Shown: piece after piece, positions 44,436 to 51,957 of the stretch | How positions within the stretch are numbered: position 1 is the first letter of the stretch | Layout: the number at the start of each line of letters is the position of its first letter | Source of the DNA: Spirochaetia bacterium | GTDB lineage: Bacteria; Spirochaetota; Leptospiria; Turneriellales; JAOUOS01 | NCBI GenBank assembly: GCA_029880265.1 | Contig: JAOUOT010000011.1 | Span: forward strand, 1 to 64,000 | Direction of reading: 5' to 3' | Length of the DNA: 64,000 bases | Translations under genes and position numbers: made by a program | Notes under the pieces: generated by a model | What the model saw: only the letters and a program-made list of their open reading frames with translations | The model's database searches: none | Told to the model about the DNA's origin: nothing

Positions 44436-45854
44436 CTAAAACAGTTTTTTTACTCCCAGATTATAAATATTTTCTTGAAAATTAGATTTATAGATGCGCC
44501 GTAGAATATTAAAATCGGGGAAAATTTCAGCTCTTGTTTTTAATTTTGAGTCAACATATTTCATTTGAGCGTATCTGCCGCCCGTAATTAAAATATCGGT
44601 CAAAACAATCGTAAAAACGCCAATACAAGCGTACGAGATATAGGCCCTCATTTTATTCGCGTCGTTAGCCGCGTTATAATTGTTGATATAATCATCTTCG
44701 GACGAACTTAGGGTACTTTCATACGCCTCAAGTTTTTTTGTATAATCAAAATGTGACCAGATAAAAGCTCCTCCAACGGCCGCCCATAAACCTAAATAGG
44801 CGTAACCGCGCTTCTGGTAGGCGTACAAATGCCCCCAACCTGGTATAAGAGCCGTTCGCCATAGCATACCGCCATATGTGACCGGCCCTGAGCCTACAAT
44901 TCTAATCTTTTCAATCACTTTTTGCGGCAAAGGAGGAAGCTTATTTTTCATCTCTTGACTCATTTTATTGGCCAGATGTTCAATGGCCTCAAACATATTG
45001 CTGTCTATGTCGGTTCGCTCTGTTTTGCTTACCATCACTCTTTCGCTCGACACTTCGACCGCTTTCGATACCATCTGCATTTTACCGCCTACTACAGAAA
45101 AACTTCCTATAACGACAACGTCAGCCCTGGCCTTTTGACCAAACTCTACCGCGACGTCTTCGTCATATGCTTCTTCGATGTCGTATTTTTTTTCTTTCAC
45201 CTGCTTTTGCCATAGATTTCTGTTCATCAATTCAAATGTTCCCGTATTTTGCAGCGGATCTAAGAACGCGTCGGGAATACTTACCGCTAAATAATTATAC
45301 TTATCTTCTTTTTGCGTGTTTACAAAATCGAGAATAAGAACCCTTCTGTTTACCAGTTTTTCGGGATCTTTGACTTCTTTGCCGCTTAATTTTGCGACAA
45401 GAGACTCTGCCGCGTTAGGAAATTGTTTTTTGTTGACAATGGTAACTTCTTCGGCTTTTTCGTATTTTTGTTCGGCTACATCTAAAATTTTTGCGTTAAT
45501 CGTATATTGACCAAACGCTTCTAAGATATTACCAACTAATATTTTTTCGCTTTCAAGCGCGTTTCCCAAATCGATAATACATTGATCTGTCATGCACGAC
45601 CCTGAACCTACTGCTTGTTTTTTAGCCTGCATGTTCATCATATTTTCAATTTGATCGTTGCTTATGACGTCATAAATTCCTGTTTGAATAAGCGCCGTAC
45701 GCACTTTTTCAGTAAGATAATCTGTTTCTTTTTTTGATACGCTTTTATCGTGAGAGAAAGGCAGAACAGCAATTCTTTTAGGGGCCTTATTTTCAGAAAA
45801 GCCGTGTGAAACTAATAAAGTTGAAAATATATAAAAAATAAAAACTTTTTTCAT
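44436..45854 (-). CDS. TolB/CsgG-like lipoprotein-biogenesis-type protein with membrane segments
   Basis: A 472-residue protein. After a signal peptide (VFIFYIFSTLLVSHGFS) come two related domains: RIAVLPFSHDK with TEKVRTALIQTGIYDVIS, SGSCMTDQCIIDLG and SEKILVGNILEAFG (about 25-150), and RVLILDFVNTQKEDKYNYLAVSIPDAFLDPL with VVIGSFSVVGGKMQM (about 168-290). This is the CsgG/FlgT/TolB-N style fold seen in outer-membrane assembly factors. Residues 325-420 hold about two or three hydrophobic segments (GYAYLGLWAAVGGAFIW, AYISYACIGVFTIVLTDIL). It precedes the large repeat lipoprotein by 10 bases, so it could assist its export. A TGATATAAT extended -10 lies 36 bases upstream. Confidence 0.7.
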   Translation of the reverse strand: MKKVFIFYIFSTLLVSHGFSENKAPKRIAVLPFSHDKSVSKKETDYLTEKVRTALIQTGIYDVISNDQIENMMNMQAKKQAVGSGSCMTDQCIIDLGNALESEKILVGNILEAFGQYTINAKILDVAEQKYEKAEEVTIVNKKQFPNAAESLVAKLSGKEVKDPEKLVNRRVLILDFVNTQKEDKYNYLAVSIPDAFLDPLQNTGTFELMNRNLWQKQVKEKKYDIEEAYDEDVAVEFGQKARADVVVIGSFSVVGGKMQMVSKAVEVSSERVMVSKTERTDIDSNMFEAIEHLANKMSQEMKNKLPPLPQKVIEKIRIVGSGPVTYGGMLWRTALIPGWGHLYAYQKRGYAYLGLWAAVGGAFIWSHFDYTKKLEAYESTLSSSEDDYINNYNAANDANKMRAYISYACIGVFTIVLTDILITGGRYAQMKYVDSKLKTRAEIFPDFNILRRIYKSNFQENIYNLGVKKLF

Positions 45855-45889
45855 ACCAAACTCCCCAAGAAAAAGTATTTAACTTAAAA

Positions 45890-45898
45890 ATTATATCA
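45890..45898 (-). promoter_or_regulatory. extended -10 promoter for the TolB/CsgG-like operon
   Basis: The minus strand carries TGATATAAT (forward 45890-45898), a full TGnTATAAT extended -10, with no good -35 at 17 bases. It lies 36 bases upstream of the ATG and directly before a GGGGAG ribosome site. Confidence 0.5.
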
Positions 45899-46105
45899 CA
45901 TTATTTTGATATATATAATACATATCAATTTATATATCGACCATTTTTTTAGCCGCCTCATTTTGTCAATATTTTATAAAAAAGACTGATACAAACTGTT
46001 GTCATCGTTTTACAGATTTCTTATTGATAAAATCATTTTCCAGATAAATTCCTAAATTACCTGAGCCCATATCGGCCCTTTCATAAAATGAACTGTTTTT
46101 CTGAT

Positions 46106-46573
46106 TTATGTTTTCTGCATTATCTTTTTTATTCTATCGATAATGTCTTTAATTAATACGTCGTCGGATTTATTTTCTTCACAGTATTCCAGAGCTTTTT
46201 TGGCGTCAGGGTTTGCGAAATCTTTTAAATTTAAAATACTTAACAACGCGGCATATACAACATCATTACTTTCGTCATTTTCTACAGCGCCTTTAAGCGC
46301 CGTGGTCGGCTTGCCTTTTTCTTCCATGCGACCTAACGCAATGGCTGCGGCAATTCTTACCTTTATGTTTTCGTTATTTGTTAAAGTTTCAATAAGCGCA
46401 TCAATCGCTTCTTTAGCTACGGCCTTGCCTAAACCTTCGCACGCCTCAACGGCTTTTTTTTCATCGTCTGATTTCAAATCTTTAATATAATCTGCGTTTG
46501 CTTTTTGAGCCAAAACGGCCCCCGCAGCGAAAAAATAGATAATAAGTATAGAAATAAATTTCTTTGTGTTCAT
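46106..46573 (-). CDS. secreted HEAT-repeat protein
   Basis: A 155-residue protein with a cleavable signal peptide (ILIIYFFAAGAVLAQ) and three to four HEAT-type helical pairs: EACEGLGKAVAKEAIDALIE, IKVRIAAAIALGRMEEKG and DVVYAALLSILNLKDF. The fold is a short armadillo-like superhelix used for protein binding, here outside the cytoplasm. At the C-terminus, one extra base in a run of six A (forward 46125-46130) would extend the frame by about 40 residues to 46002 (ending VKR*, with YERADMGSGNLGIYLENDF). The present end may thus be artificial. The next gene on the strand begins 251 bases on; the symporter upstream ends 24 bases before the start. Confidence 0.75.
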   Translation of the reverse strand: MNTKKFISILIIYFFAAGAVLAQKANADYIKDLKSDDEKKAVEACEGLGKAVAKEAIDALIETLTNNENIKVRIAAAIALGRMEEKGKPTTALKGAVENDESNDVVYAALLSILNLKDFANPDAKKALEYCEENKSDDVLIKDIIDRIKKIMQKT

Positions 46574-46597
46574 ATCGCCCTCCGTACAACAATATGC

Positions 46598-47815
46598 TTA
46601 CAATAATTCATGAGGGCAAGTATTTTTTTTCTTTTTCATGTATTTTGCTATTGCCAAAGCGCCTACCGAATCGCCCCAGACATTGACGGTTGTTCTAAAT
46701 CTGTCTAAAAACCAGTCAATGCTTATTAAAAGCCCTATACCTTCAAGGGGCAGATTTACCGCCTTTAAGACAATGATCATGGTTACAAGACCGGCTTCGG
46801 GAATTCCCGCCGCGCCAATAGCCGCCAGATTTGCCGTAAAAAAAATGATTACCTGTTGAAAAATCGTCAAATCAATTCCGTATGCCTGAGCGATAAAGAC
46901 GGCAGCAACCGCTTCATAAAGAGCGGTGCCGTCCATATTTACGGTGGCTCCCAGCGGCAAAACAAAACTCGAAACGCTTTTAGGAACATCTTCTTCTTCA
47001 GAAACGCTTTCAATGGTTACGGGCAAAGTCGCCGAAGAAGAAGCGGTTGAAAAAGCCGTACCCAAAGCCGGTAAAAGAGTCTTAAAATATTGAAACGGAT
47101 TTTTTTTGCCGTAATAATGCAGTATTAAGGGCAAGGTAAATGCGGCATGAATGAAAAGGGCAATAATTACGGTAAGAGAATACAAGGCAACCTTTGAAAG
47201 CTCGACCCAAAAGGCATCGCCTGCTTTGCCGAATTTTGAGGCTACAATGGCAAAAATACCGATCGGAGCGCTCCATAAAAACCAATGCAAAATTTTCATC
47301 GTTAAGCGATTAAGGGTCTCTACTATTTTTATAACCTTGACCGCTTTTTTCTGAAACAACGAAAGAAGAACGCCTGCCGATAAAGAAATTAAAATCAATA
47401 TAATGAACAAATTAGCCGAAATTCCCGCAAGTATATCGTTCATGGTAAATTCCGATTTTTGCAAAACCTTATCGGGTATTTCATTCTCAATCTGGGCAAA
47501 ACCGAGACCCGGCTCTATAAGATTTACTAAAATTAAACCGGTTAGTACCGCCAGGGCCGTGGTTAAAAAATAATAAAAAAGCGTCGAACCTCCAAGGGGC
47601 CCTATCTGTCGAATGTCTTTTAACGAAGCGACGGCCGAAGTCAGCGAAAATAAAATAAGCGGAATCGCCAGAGCTTTTAATATATTTAAAAAGCCGTCTC
47701 CTATCCAGGATATTTTTTGAGCCTGAGCGCCGTAAAGCCATCCGAATAAAACGCCGCACAAGGCTGAAATCACAATGGCATACATTAAGATTAGATGATA
47801 TTTTTTTGAAGTCAT
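46598..47815 (-). CDS. dicarboxylate/amino acid:cation symporter, acidic amino acid type
   Basis: A 405-residue DAACS-family transporter (GltP/GltT/DctA). Eight membrane segments and two re-entrant hairpins are implied by the tips: SSSATLPVTIESV (HP1), VLPLGATVNMDGTALYEAVA (segment 7 with NMDGT), AAIGAAGIPEAGLVT (HP2) and the substrate-binding WFLDRFRTTVNVWGDSVGA (segment 8). The Arg in FRTTVN corresponds to the arginine that binds the side-chain carboxylate of glutamate or aspartate, so those are the likely substrates. Driven by Na+ or H+. It is 24 bases upstream of the HEAT protein and 54 bases downstream of the diguanylate cyclase, all on the minus strand. Confidence 0.93.
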   Translation of the reverse strand: MTSKKYHLILMYAIVISALCGVLFGWLYGAQAQKISWIGDGFLNILKALAIPLILFSLTSAVASLKDIRQIGPLGGSTLFYYFLTTALAVLTGLILVNLIEPGLGFAQIENEIPDKVLQKSEFTMNDILAGISANLFIILILISLSAGVLLSLFQKKAVKVIKIVETLNRLTMKILHWFLWSAPIGIFAIVASKFGKAGDAFWVELSKVALYSLTVIIALFIHAAFTLPLILHYYGKKNPFQYFKTLLPALGTAFSTASSSATLPVTIESVSEEEDVPKSVSSFVLPLGATVNMDGTALYEAVAAVFIAQAYGIDLTIFQQVIIFFTANLAAIGAAGIPEAGLVTMIIVLKAVNLPLEGIGLLISIDWFLDRFRTTVNVWGDSVGALAIAKYMKKKKNTCPHELL

Positions 47816-47869
47816 TTTTTATCTATGTTTAGAAAAGAAAACTTTAATAATGGCGCAACCGTTAAAATT

Positions 47870-49522
47870 TCAAAAGCAAACTTTGCCTCTGCCTTTATTC
47901 TTAGCCAGATAAAGTTTCTTATCGGCCCGTTCAAATACTTTTTGAAAATCGTCGTCTTTTTCAAATTCGGCGGCCCCGATACTGCAATTAAAAGAAAAAG
48001 AAGTTTTATTTGTCTGAACTTTTTGTTTTCGAATATCTTTTTGAATATTTTTTGCCAATCTTGCGGCGACTTCAAGGGAACAATCGTTTAATAACACGAC
48101 AAACTCGTCTCCGCCGTAACGTATTATATAATCTGTTTTACGAATATGGGCCCTTAATACTTTCATGAAATTTTTCAATGTTTCATCGCCCGCCGCGTGC
48201 CCGTATTTATCGTTAATATTTTTAAATTTATCGAGATCAAAAATAAGAACTGAGCATTTTTCTTCTATCATATCGTCGATAAAATCGAGCAATTTACGGT
48301 TAAAGGCCTTTGTCAACGGATCTCTTAACGATTGCTTATATAAAAGGTCGGCTCTTTCTTTTTCTTTCAGCATTTTCAGATAAATATTTTGAATTTCATA
48401 AAAAATCAAAACGCCCGGAATAAAGCATATTAAAACCGCGCCGTAATTTAAGAATAACACATAATCTTCATAAAAAAAACATACTACGTCTTTAACAACA
48501 AAGGGGAGCGCAAATACAAAGCATAAAAATATTGGAAGCGATTTTTTTTTATTTGTTAAATTCTTGCCCGTGACATAAAATAAATTTAAAAAGAACAAGA
48601 AGAATAAAAAATTTGATTTCCTGTAAAAATTTGACAAACTATGCATATCGGCGGGAAGAACCAGAAATCCCGCAATCGACGCGGCAAATAATATAATGGT
48701 TATTTTCGCCGCAAGGTTTATCTTTTTCTCTAAGTATATACCGATACCCACAAGAGAGAATATGCCGGCCAAATAAAGAGAACTTAACGTTATTTTTTTC
48801 AGTATGGCATACCGAAACGGCAAAAATTCTATATATAAAAAATCGATAAAATAAACGGCGATAAAAACAAACGCCGCTCCGAAAGCGTAAAATCCGTTTT
48901 TTGATTTCAATAAATATTTTCTGATTATAATAATTAATATTCCCATGAAAAACATGAATCCTACGGCAAAAGATAAGCTGAGAGTATTTATGAGGTTAAT
49001 TAGAAAGACATACTTAAATGCGGCGCCGCTTTCGGCAATAAATAAAGGCGCCAATAGCTCTGCTTTATAGAGACTTTTTATTTCAAGTCTAATATAATTT
49101 TTATCATTAACCTTTAACAATTGATTGTCAATATTGAAAGCTTTCGCAAGCGTGCGCATTGAAGATTGTCCCTTTCTCATATCGCCTTTGCCGCCGATAA
49201 ATTTTTCGTTGATAAAGACTCTTGCGCCAAACCCTGAAGACTTTGGTATAACTAAGACAGGCTCGTCGTAATTTTTGTCGTAAATAAATTCCGCTTCTAT
49301 GATTATACTGCCTAAATTTTCGTTTCTGTCATGTTCCGTAATGTAACTAAAAGGGATGTTGAGCGTCTTCTCGGCTTTATTATCTATTTTTAATTTCAAG
49401 TTTTCTTTTAGCTCTAAAGAATCTTCAGGCATATTGTAAATATTAGGGACAATATAAACCAGAATTACTGAAAATATTATTGTAAATATAATATAAGAGA
49501 TTAGTTTTTGCTTTTGCGTCAT
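47870..49522 (-). CDS. membrane-bound GGDEF diguanylate cyclase with extracytoplasmic sensor
   Basis: A 550-residue signalling protein. Residues 8-26 are an N-terminal anchor, 35-170 a beta-rich extracytoplasmic domain of 7TMR-DISM-like character, 175-385 about seven or eight membrane segments (LINTLSLSFAVGFMFFMGIL and others), and 400-550 the cyclase domain. YGGDEFVVLLND is intact, as is the nucleotide-binding FDLDKFKNINDKYGHAAGDE. The RxxD inhibitory site (RKTD) lies five residues upstream of GGDEF, so product feedback is likely. It synthesises c-di-GMP in response to an external signal. It shares a divergent region with the efflux regulator whose palindrome lies 100 bases from this start. 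Confidence 0.93.
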   Translation of the reverse strand: MTQKQKLISYIIFTIIFSVILVYIVPNIYNMPEDSLELKENLKLKIDNKAEKTLNIPFSYITEHDRNENLGSIIIEAEFIYDKNYDEPVLVIPKSSGFGARVFINEKFIGGKGDMRKGQSSMRTLAKAFNIDNQLLKVNDKNYIRLEIKSLYKAELLAPLFIAESGAAFKYVFLINLINTLSLSFAVGFMFFMGILIIIIRKYLLKSKNGFYAFGAAFVFIAVYFIDFLYIEFLPFRYAILKKITLSSLYLAGIFSLVGIGIYLEKKINLAAKITIILFAASIAGFLVLPADMHSLSNFYRKSNFLFFLFFLNLFYVTGKNLTNKKKSLPIFLCFVFALPFVVKDVVCFFYEDYVLFLNYGAVLICFIPGVLIFYEIQNIYLKMLKEKERADLLYKQSLRDPLTKAFNRKLLDFIDDMIEEKCSVLIFDLDKFKNINDKYGHAAGDETLKNFMKVLRAHIRKTDYIIRYGGDEFVVLLNDCSLEVAARLAKNIQKDIRKQKVQTNKTSFSFNCSIGAAEFEKDDDFQKVFERADKKLYLAKNKGRGKVCF

Positions 49523-49598
49523 ATTTTTATAAATTAGGGTTAAATATAGTATTTTATCGCCTTAGAGAGCCAATTATTTTAAGTTATATTTAAAAAAA

Positions 49599-49627
49599 TT
49601 GACAAAATATCTTTCTTTTTTTATATT
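49599..49627 (+). promoter_or_regulatory. sigma70 promoter of the efflux operon
   Basis: TTGACA at 49599-49604, 17 bases, then TATATT at 49622-49627 (5 of 6). The -10 overlaps the large palindrome, so repressor binding there would block RNA polymerase. Confidence 0.75.
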
Positions 49628-49671
49628 TAACCATGCGATTTAACTGCATGGTTAAATCGCATGGTTAAATA
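49624..49671. promoter_or_regulatory. 21-base perfect palindromic operator for the TetR-family repressor
   Basis: Left arm 49624-49644 (TATTTAACCATGCGATTTAAC) is one base over the quoting limit if written whole, so by halves: TATTTAACCATG then CGATTTAAC; it is exactly mirrored at 49651-49671, with six bases between. The word AACCATGC occurs once forward and twice reversed (GCATGGTT at 49646 and 49659), giving two overlapping dyads. The site covers the -10 and start point of the promoter, the expected place for autorepression. Confidence 0.75.
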
Positions 49672-49696
49672 CTTCCAAAAAGGAATACACATTATA

Positions 49697-50413
49697 ATGC
49701 ACGAACCCGACGCCAAAGACAAAATTTTACTAGCGGCAAAACACGAATTCGCTTCAAAAGGTTTTGCGGGCGCAAGAATGAGCGGCATCGCCGAACGAGC
49801 GGGAGTAAACAAGGCCATGCTTCATTATTATTTTAACTCAAAAGAAAATCTTTATTCGCATACTCTGCAAAAGTTATTCAATATCAATCTTGAGGCAAAT
49901 CAAGTAGACTTTGAAAATATAATAAACCGCCCTCTTTCTTTGTGGGAAAAGCTTTACTCGTCTATTTACATAATGATTAACGCCCAGATTAAATTTATAG
50001 ATTCTGATTTTCATCAGATAATGGCGTGGGAGATGGCCGAAGGGAGAAAACATTTCACTAAGTTTGCAAAAAAATTTCTCATACCGAGACTAAAGACAAT
50101 GGAGTCTCTCGTTAAAGAAGGCGTAAACCAGGGAATTTTTGCAACCGAAAATTCTTTTATTTTTGTAATTGATATACTTTCTCTTGTTTTATTTTACACT
50201 ATTAACCGGCCGTTTTACGCAGAGACAGATTTGTACGATAACCTTTACGGAAAAGATCCTCAACAAACTTTGATAAATTTTATAATGAATCATTTTTCAA
50301 AGGCGCTGGCTCCTAAGATGTCTGATAACGAAAATTTCAATGTTTCTCAACAGCTTACCGAAAATCTTGAAAATCTACTTAAAAAAACTCAAATCAAAGG
50401 GGCCTCTTCATGA
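49697..50413 (+). CDS. TetR-family repressor of the efflux operon
   Basis: About 238 residues from ATG 49697. The N-terminal helix-turn-helix runs ILLAAKHEFASKGFAGARMS, then IAERAGVNKAMLHYYF and KENLYSHTL, which is the classic TetR fold. The C-terminal domain (about 70-238) is all-helical and ligand-binding. A longer frame begins at ATG 49661, but that codon is inside the palindromic operator and has no ribosome site, whereas AAAAAGGA precedes 49697. The stop overlaps the tolC start (ATGA), so regulator and pump are one transcript. The protein should repress at the palindrome overlapping its promoter and release on binding a toxic ligand. It may also affect the divergent diguanylate cyclase. 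Confidence 0.93.
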   Translation: MHEPDAKDKILLAAKHEFASKGFAGARMSGIAERAGVNKAMLHYYFNSKENLYSHTLQKLFNINLEANQVDFENIINRPLSLWEKLYSSIYIMINAQIKFIDSDFHQIMAWEMAEGRKHFTKFAKKFLIPRLKTMESLVKEGVNQGIFATENSFIFVIDILSLVLFYTINRPFYAETDLYDNLYGKDPQQTLINFIMNHFSKALAPKMSDNENFNVSQQLTENLENLLKKTQIKGASS

Positions 50414-51957
50414 AAAACTTATACTCAATAAATACTATAATATTACTTATATTATTCTCAGCAAACGCGGCTTTATACCCTGTTTCAAAAGAAAAACAAA
50501 CAATTACCGTTTCGGGACATACCCTGGATATCAAAGAAGCCATAAAGCTCGTGCTTCAAAACAACTTGAACCTACGGGCGGCAAAATATGATGTTATTAT
50601 GTCAGATACCGCGCCCGAAGCATATCAAAAAAAATACGCTCCCGTATTAGAAGCCGAAGCGGGCTATCAAAAGCAAAAAATGCCCGCCTCAGGGAACACT
50701 GTTTTCAGCGGAGATACGTTTTTCCAGTGGCAGATATCTACCTCAATATCAAAATTATTTTCTACGGGAACCATGGTTTCAGCCGGAATAAAAGAAAACT
50801 GGGCAGATTCAAACGACGAAGAATTTGGCGACCCTGCGATGGGTTTTTATAAACCCGAAGACCCGGCTCTTCATAAGCCGTCGCTCTTTTTTTCAATAAG
50901 GCAGGAACTCTTAAAAAACTCTTTCGGCTATTCAGAGCAAAAAATGCGCGAAATTCTTGAAAATAGGGCAGAAATGCAAAAAGAAGCCCTGTTAAGCCAA
51001 TTAGCGACCCTGGTTGTAGGCGCCTTGGTCGACTATTGGCAGGTATCCATTCAAAAGTCGGCGTTAAAAAACGCCAGGTTACAGCTTGAATCGACAAAAA
51101 ATATAAGAAATATCATTACGCGAAATTCACGACTGGGGCTCGCAGAAAAATTTGATTTAAACCAGTATAATTCTTTAGTATCTGCAGCCGAAAGCCGTGT
51201 TTTTCTCGCCGAACAAATGCATAAAGAAGCCCTGAGAAAACTTCTTAGAACCGTTAATCTGCCGCCTGAAACAGAAATATCGGGCGTAACAAATTTAACG
51301 TATACTCTGCCCGATATTCTATCTATTGAAAACTCTCTTGAAGCGGCGTATAAAAAACGGGCCGATTACAAAAATGCTGAACGAGAAATTCAAACAGCCA
51401 AACTCGAACAGGCAATGCATGAAAACAACGCCCTGCCCTCCGTTTCGGCAAATTTTTCTATCTCAACCGCCGGTCAAGACGAGGACTTTTCAAGCGCTAT
51501 CGGCTCTTCGCTAAAGGCCGAATATCCGGCATGGCAGGCCTCTTTAAAAATGTCGTACCCTCTCTGGGATAAAGAATTAAAAACGAATTCAAGAAACGCG
51601 GCCTTAAAACTAAAACAAAGCAAGATAAGGCACGAACAGCTTACCGTTGAAATTCGCGACGATGTTTTAAGCAAGCTTGAACGGGTAAAATTACAGTATA
51701 AAGTATTGAACAAAATAATAAATGTAAGAGAAGAGTCTGAAAAATATTATGACTTATTGCTAAAAAAAACAAAGCAGGGACGCTTTAATTCTATAGCCTT
51801 AAAAAACGCCTTAGACAGTATCTTTAACGCAAAACAGCAGGAACTCGAAGCACTGGTTCAGTATAATGTCTCTTTATTACAGTTTGATTTAGCGAAAAAC
51901 GAAATTTTTGAAAAATATGAAATAAATATAGAAGAACTTATTTCAAAGGTAGAATAA
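50410..51957 (+). CDS. TolC-family outer-membrane efflux protein
   Basis: A 515-residue protein with a signal peptide (INTIILLILFSANAALY) and the two-fold alpha/beta-barrel pattern of TolC/OEP factors: NNLNLRAAKYDVIMSDTAPE, then KLFSTGTMVSAG with a beta-rich segment and long helices (ENRAEMQKEALLSQLATLVVG) in each half. It forms a trimeric outer-membrane duct receiving substrate from the RND pump. The start overlaps the tetR stop (ATGA) and its stop shares a base with the RND start (TAATG), so translation is coupled. Length is a little above the usual 450-490. Confidence 0.93.
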   Translation: MKNLYSINTIILLILFSANAALYPVSKEKQTITVSGHTLDIKEAIKLVLQNNLNLRAAKYDVIMSDTAPEAYQKKYAPVLEAEAGYQKQKMPASGNTVFSGDTFFQWQISTSISKLFSTGTMVSAGIKENWADSNDEEFGDPAMGFYKPEDPALHKPSLFFSIRQELLKNSFGYSEQKMREILENRAEMQKEALLSQLATLVVGALVDYWQVSIQKSALKNARLQLESTKNIRNIITRNSRLGLAEKFDLNQYNSLVSAAESRVFLAEQMHKEALRKLLRTVNLPPETEISGVTNLTYTLPDILSIENSLEAAYKKRADYKNAEREIQTAKLEQAMHENNALPSVSANFSISTAGQDEDFSSAIGSSLKAEYPAWQASLKMSYPLWDKELKTNSRNAALKLKQSKIRHEQLTVEIRDDVLSKLERVKLQYKVLNKIINVREESEKYYDLLLKKTKQGRFNSIALKNALDSIFNAKQQELEALVQYNVSLLQFDLAKNEIFEKYEINIEELISKVE

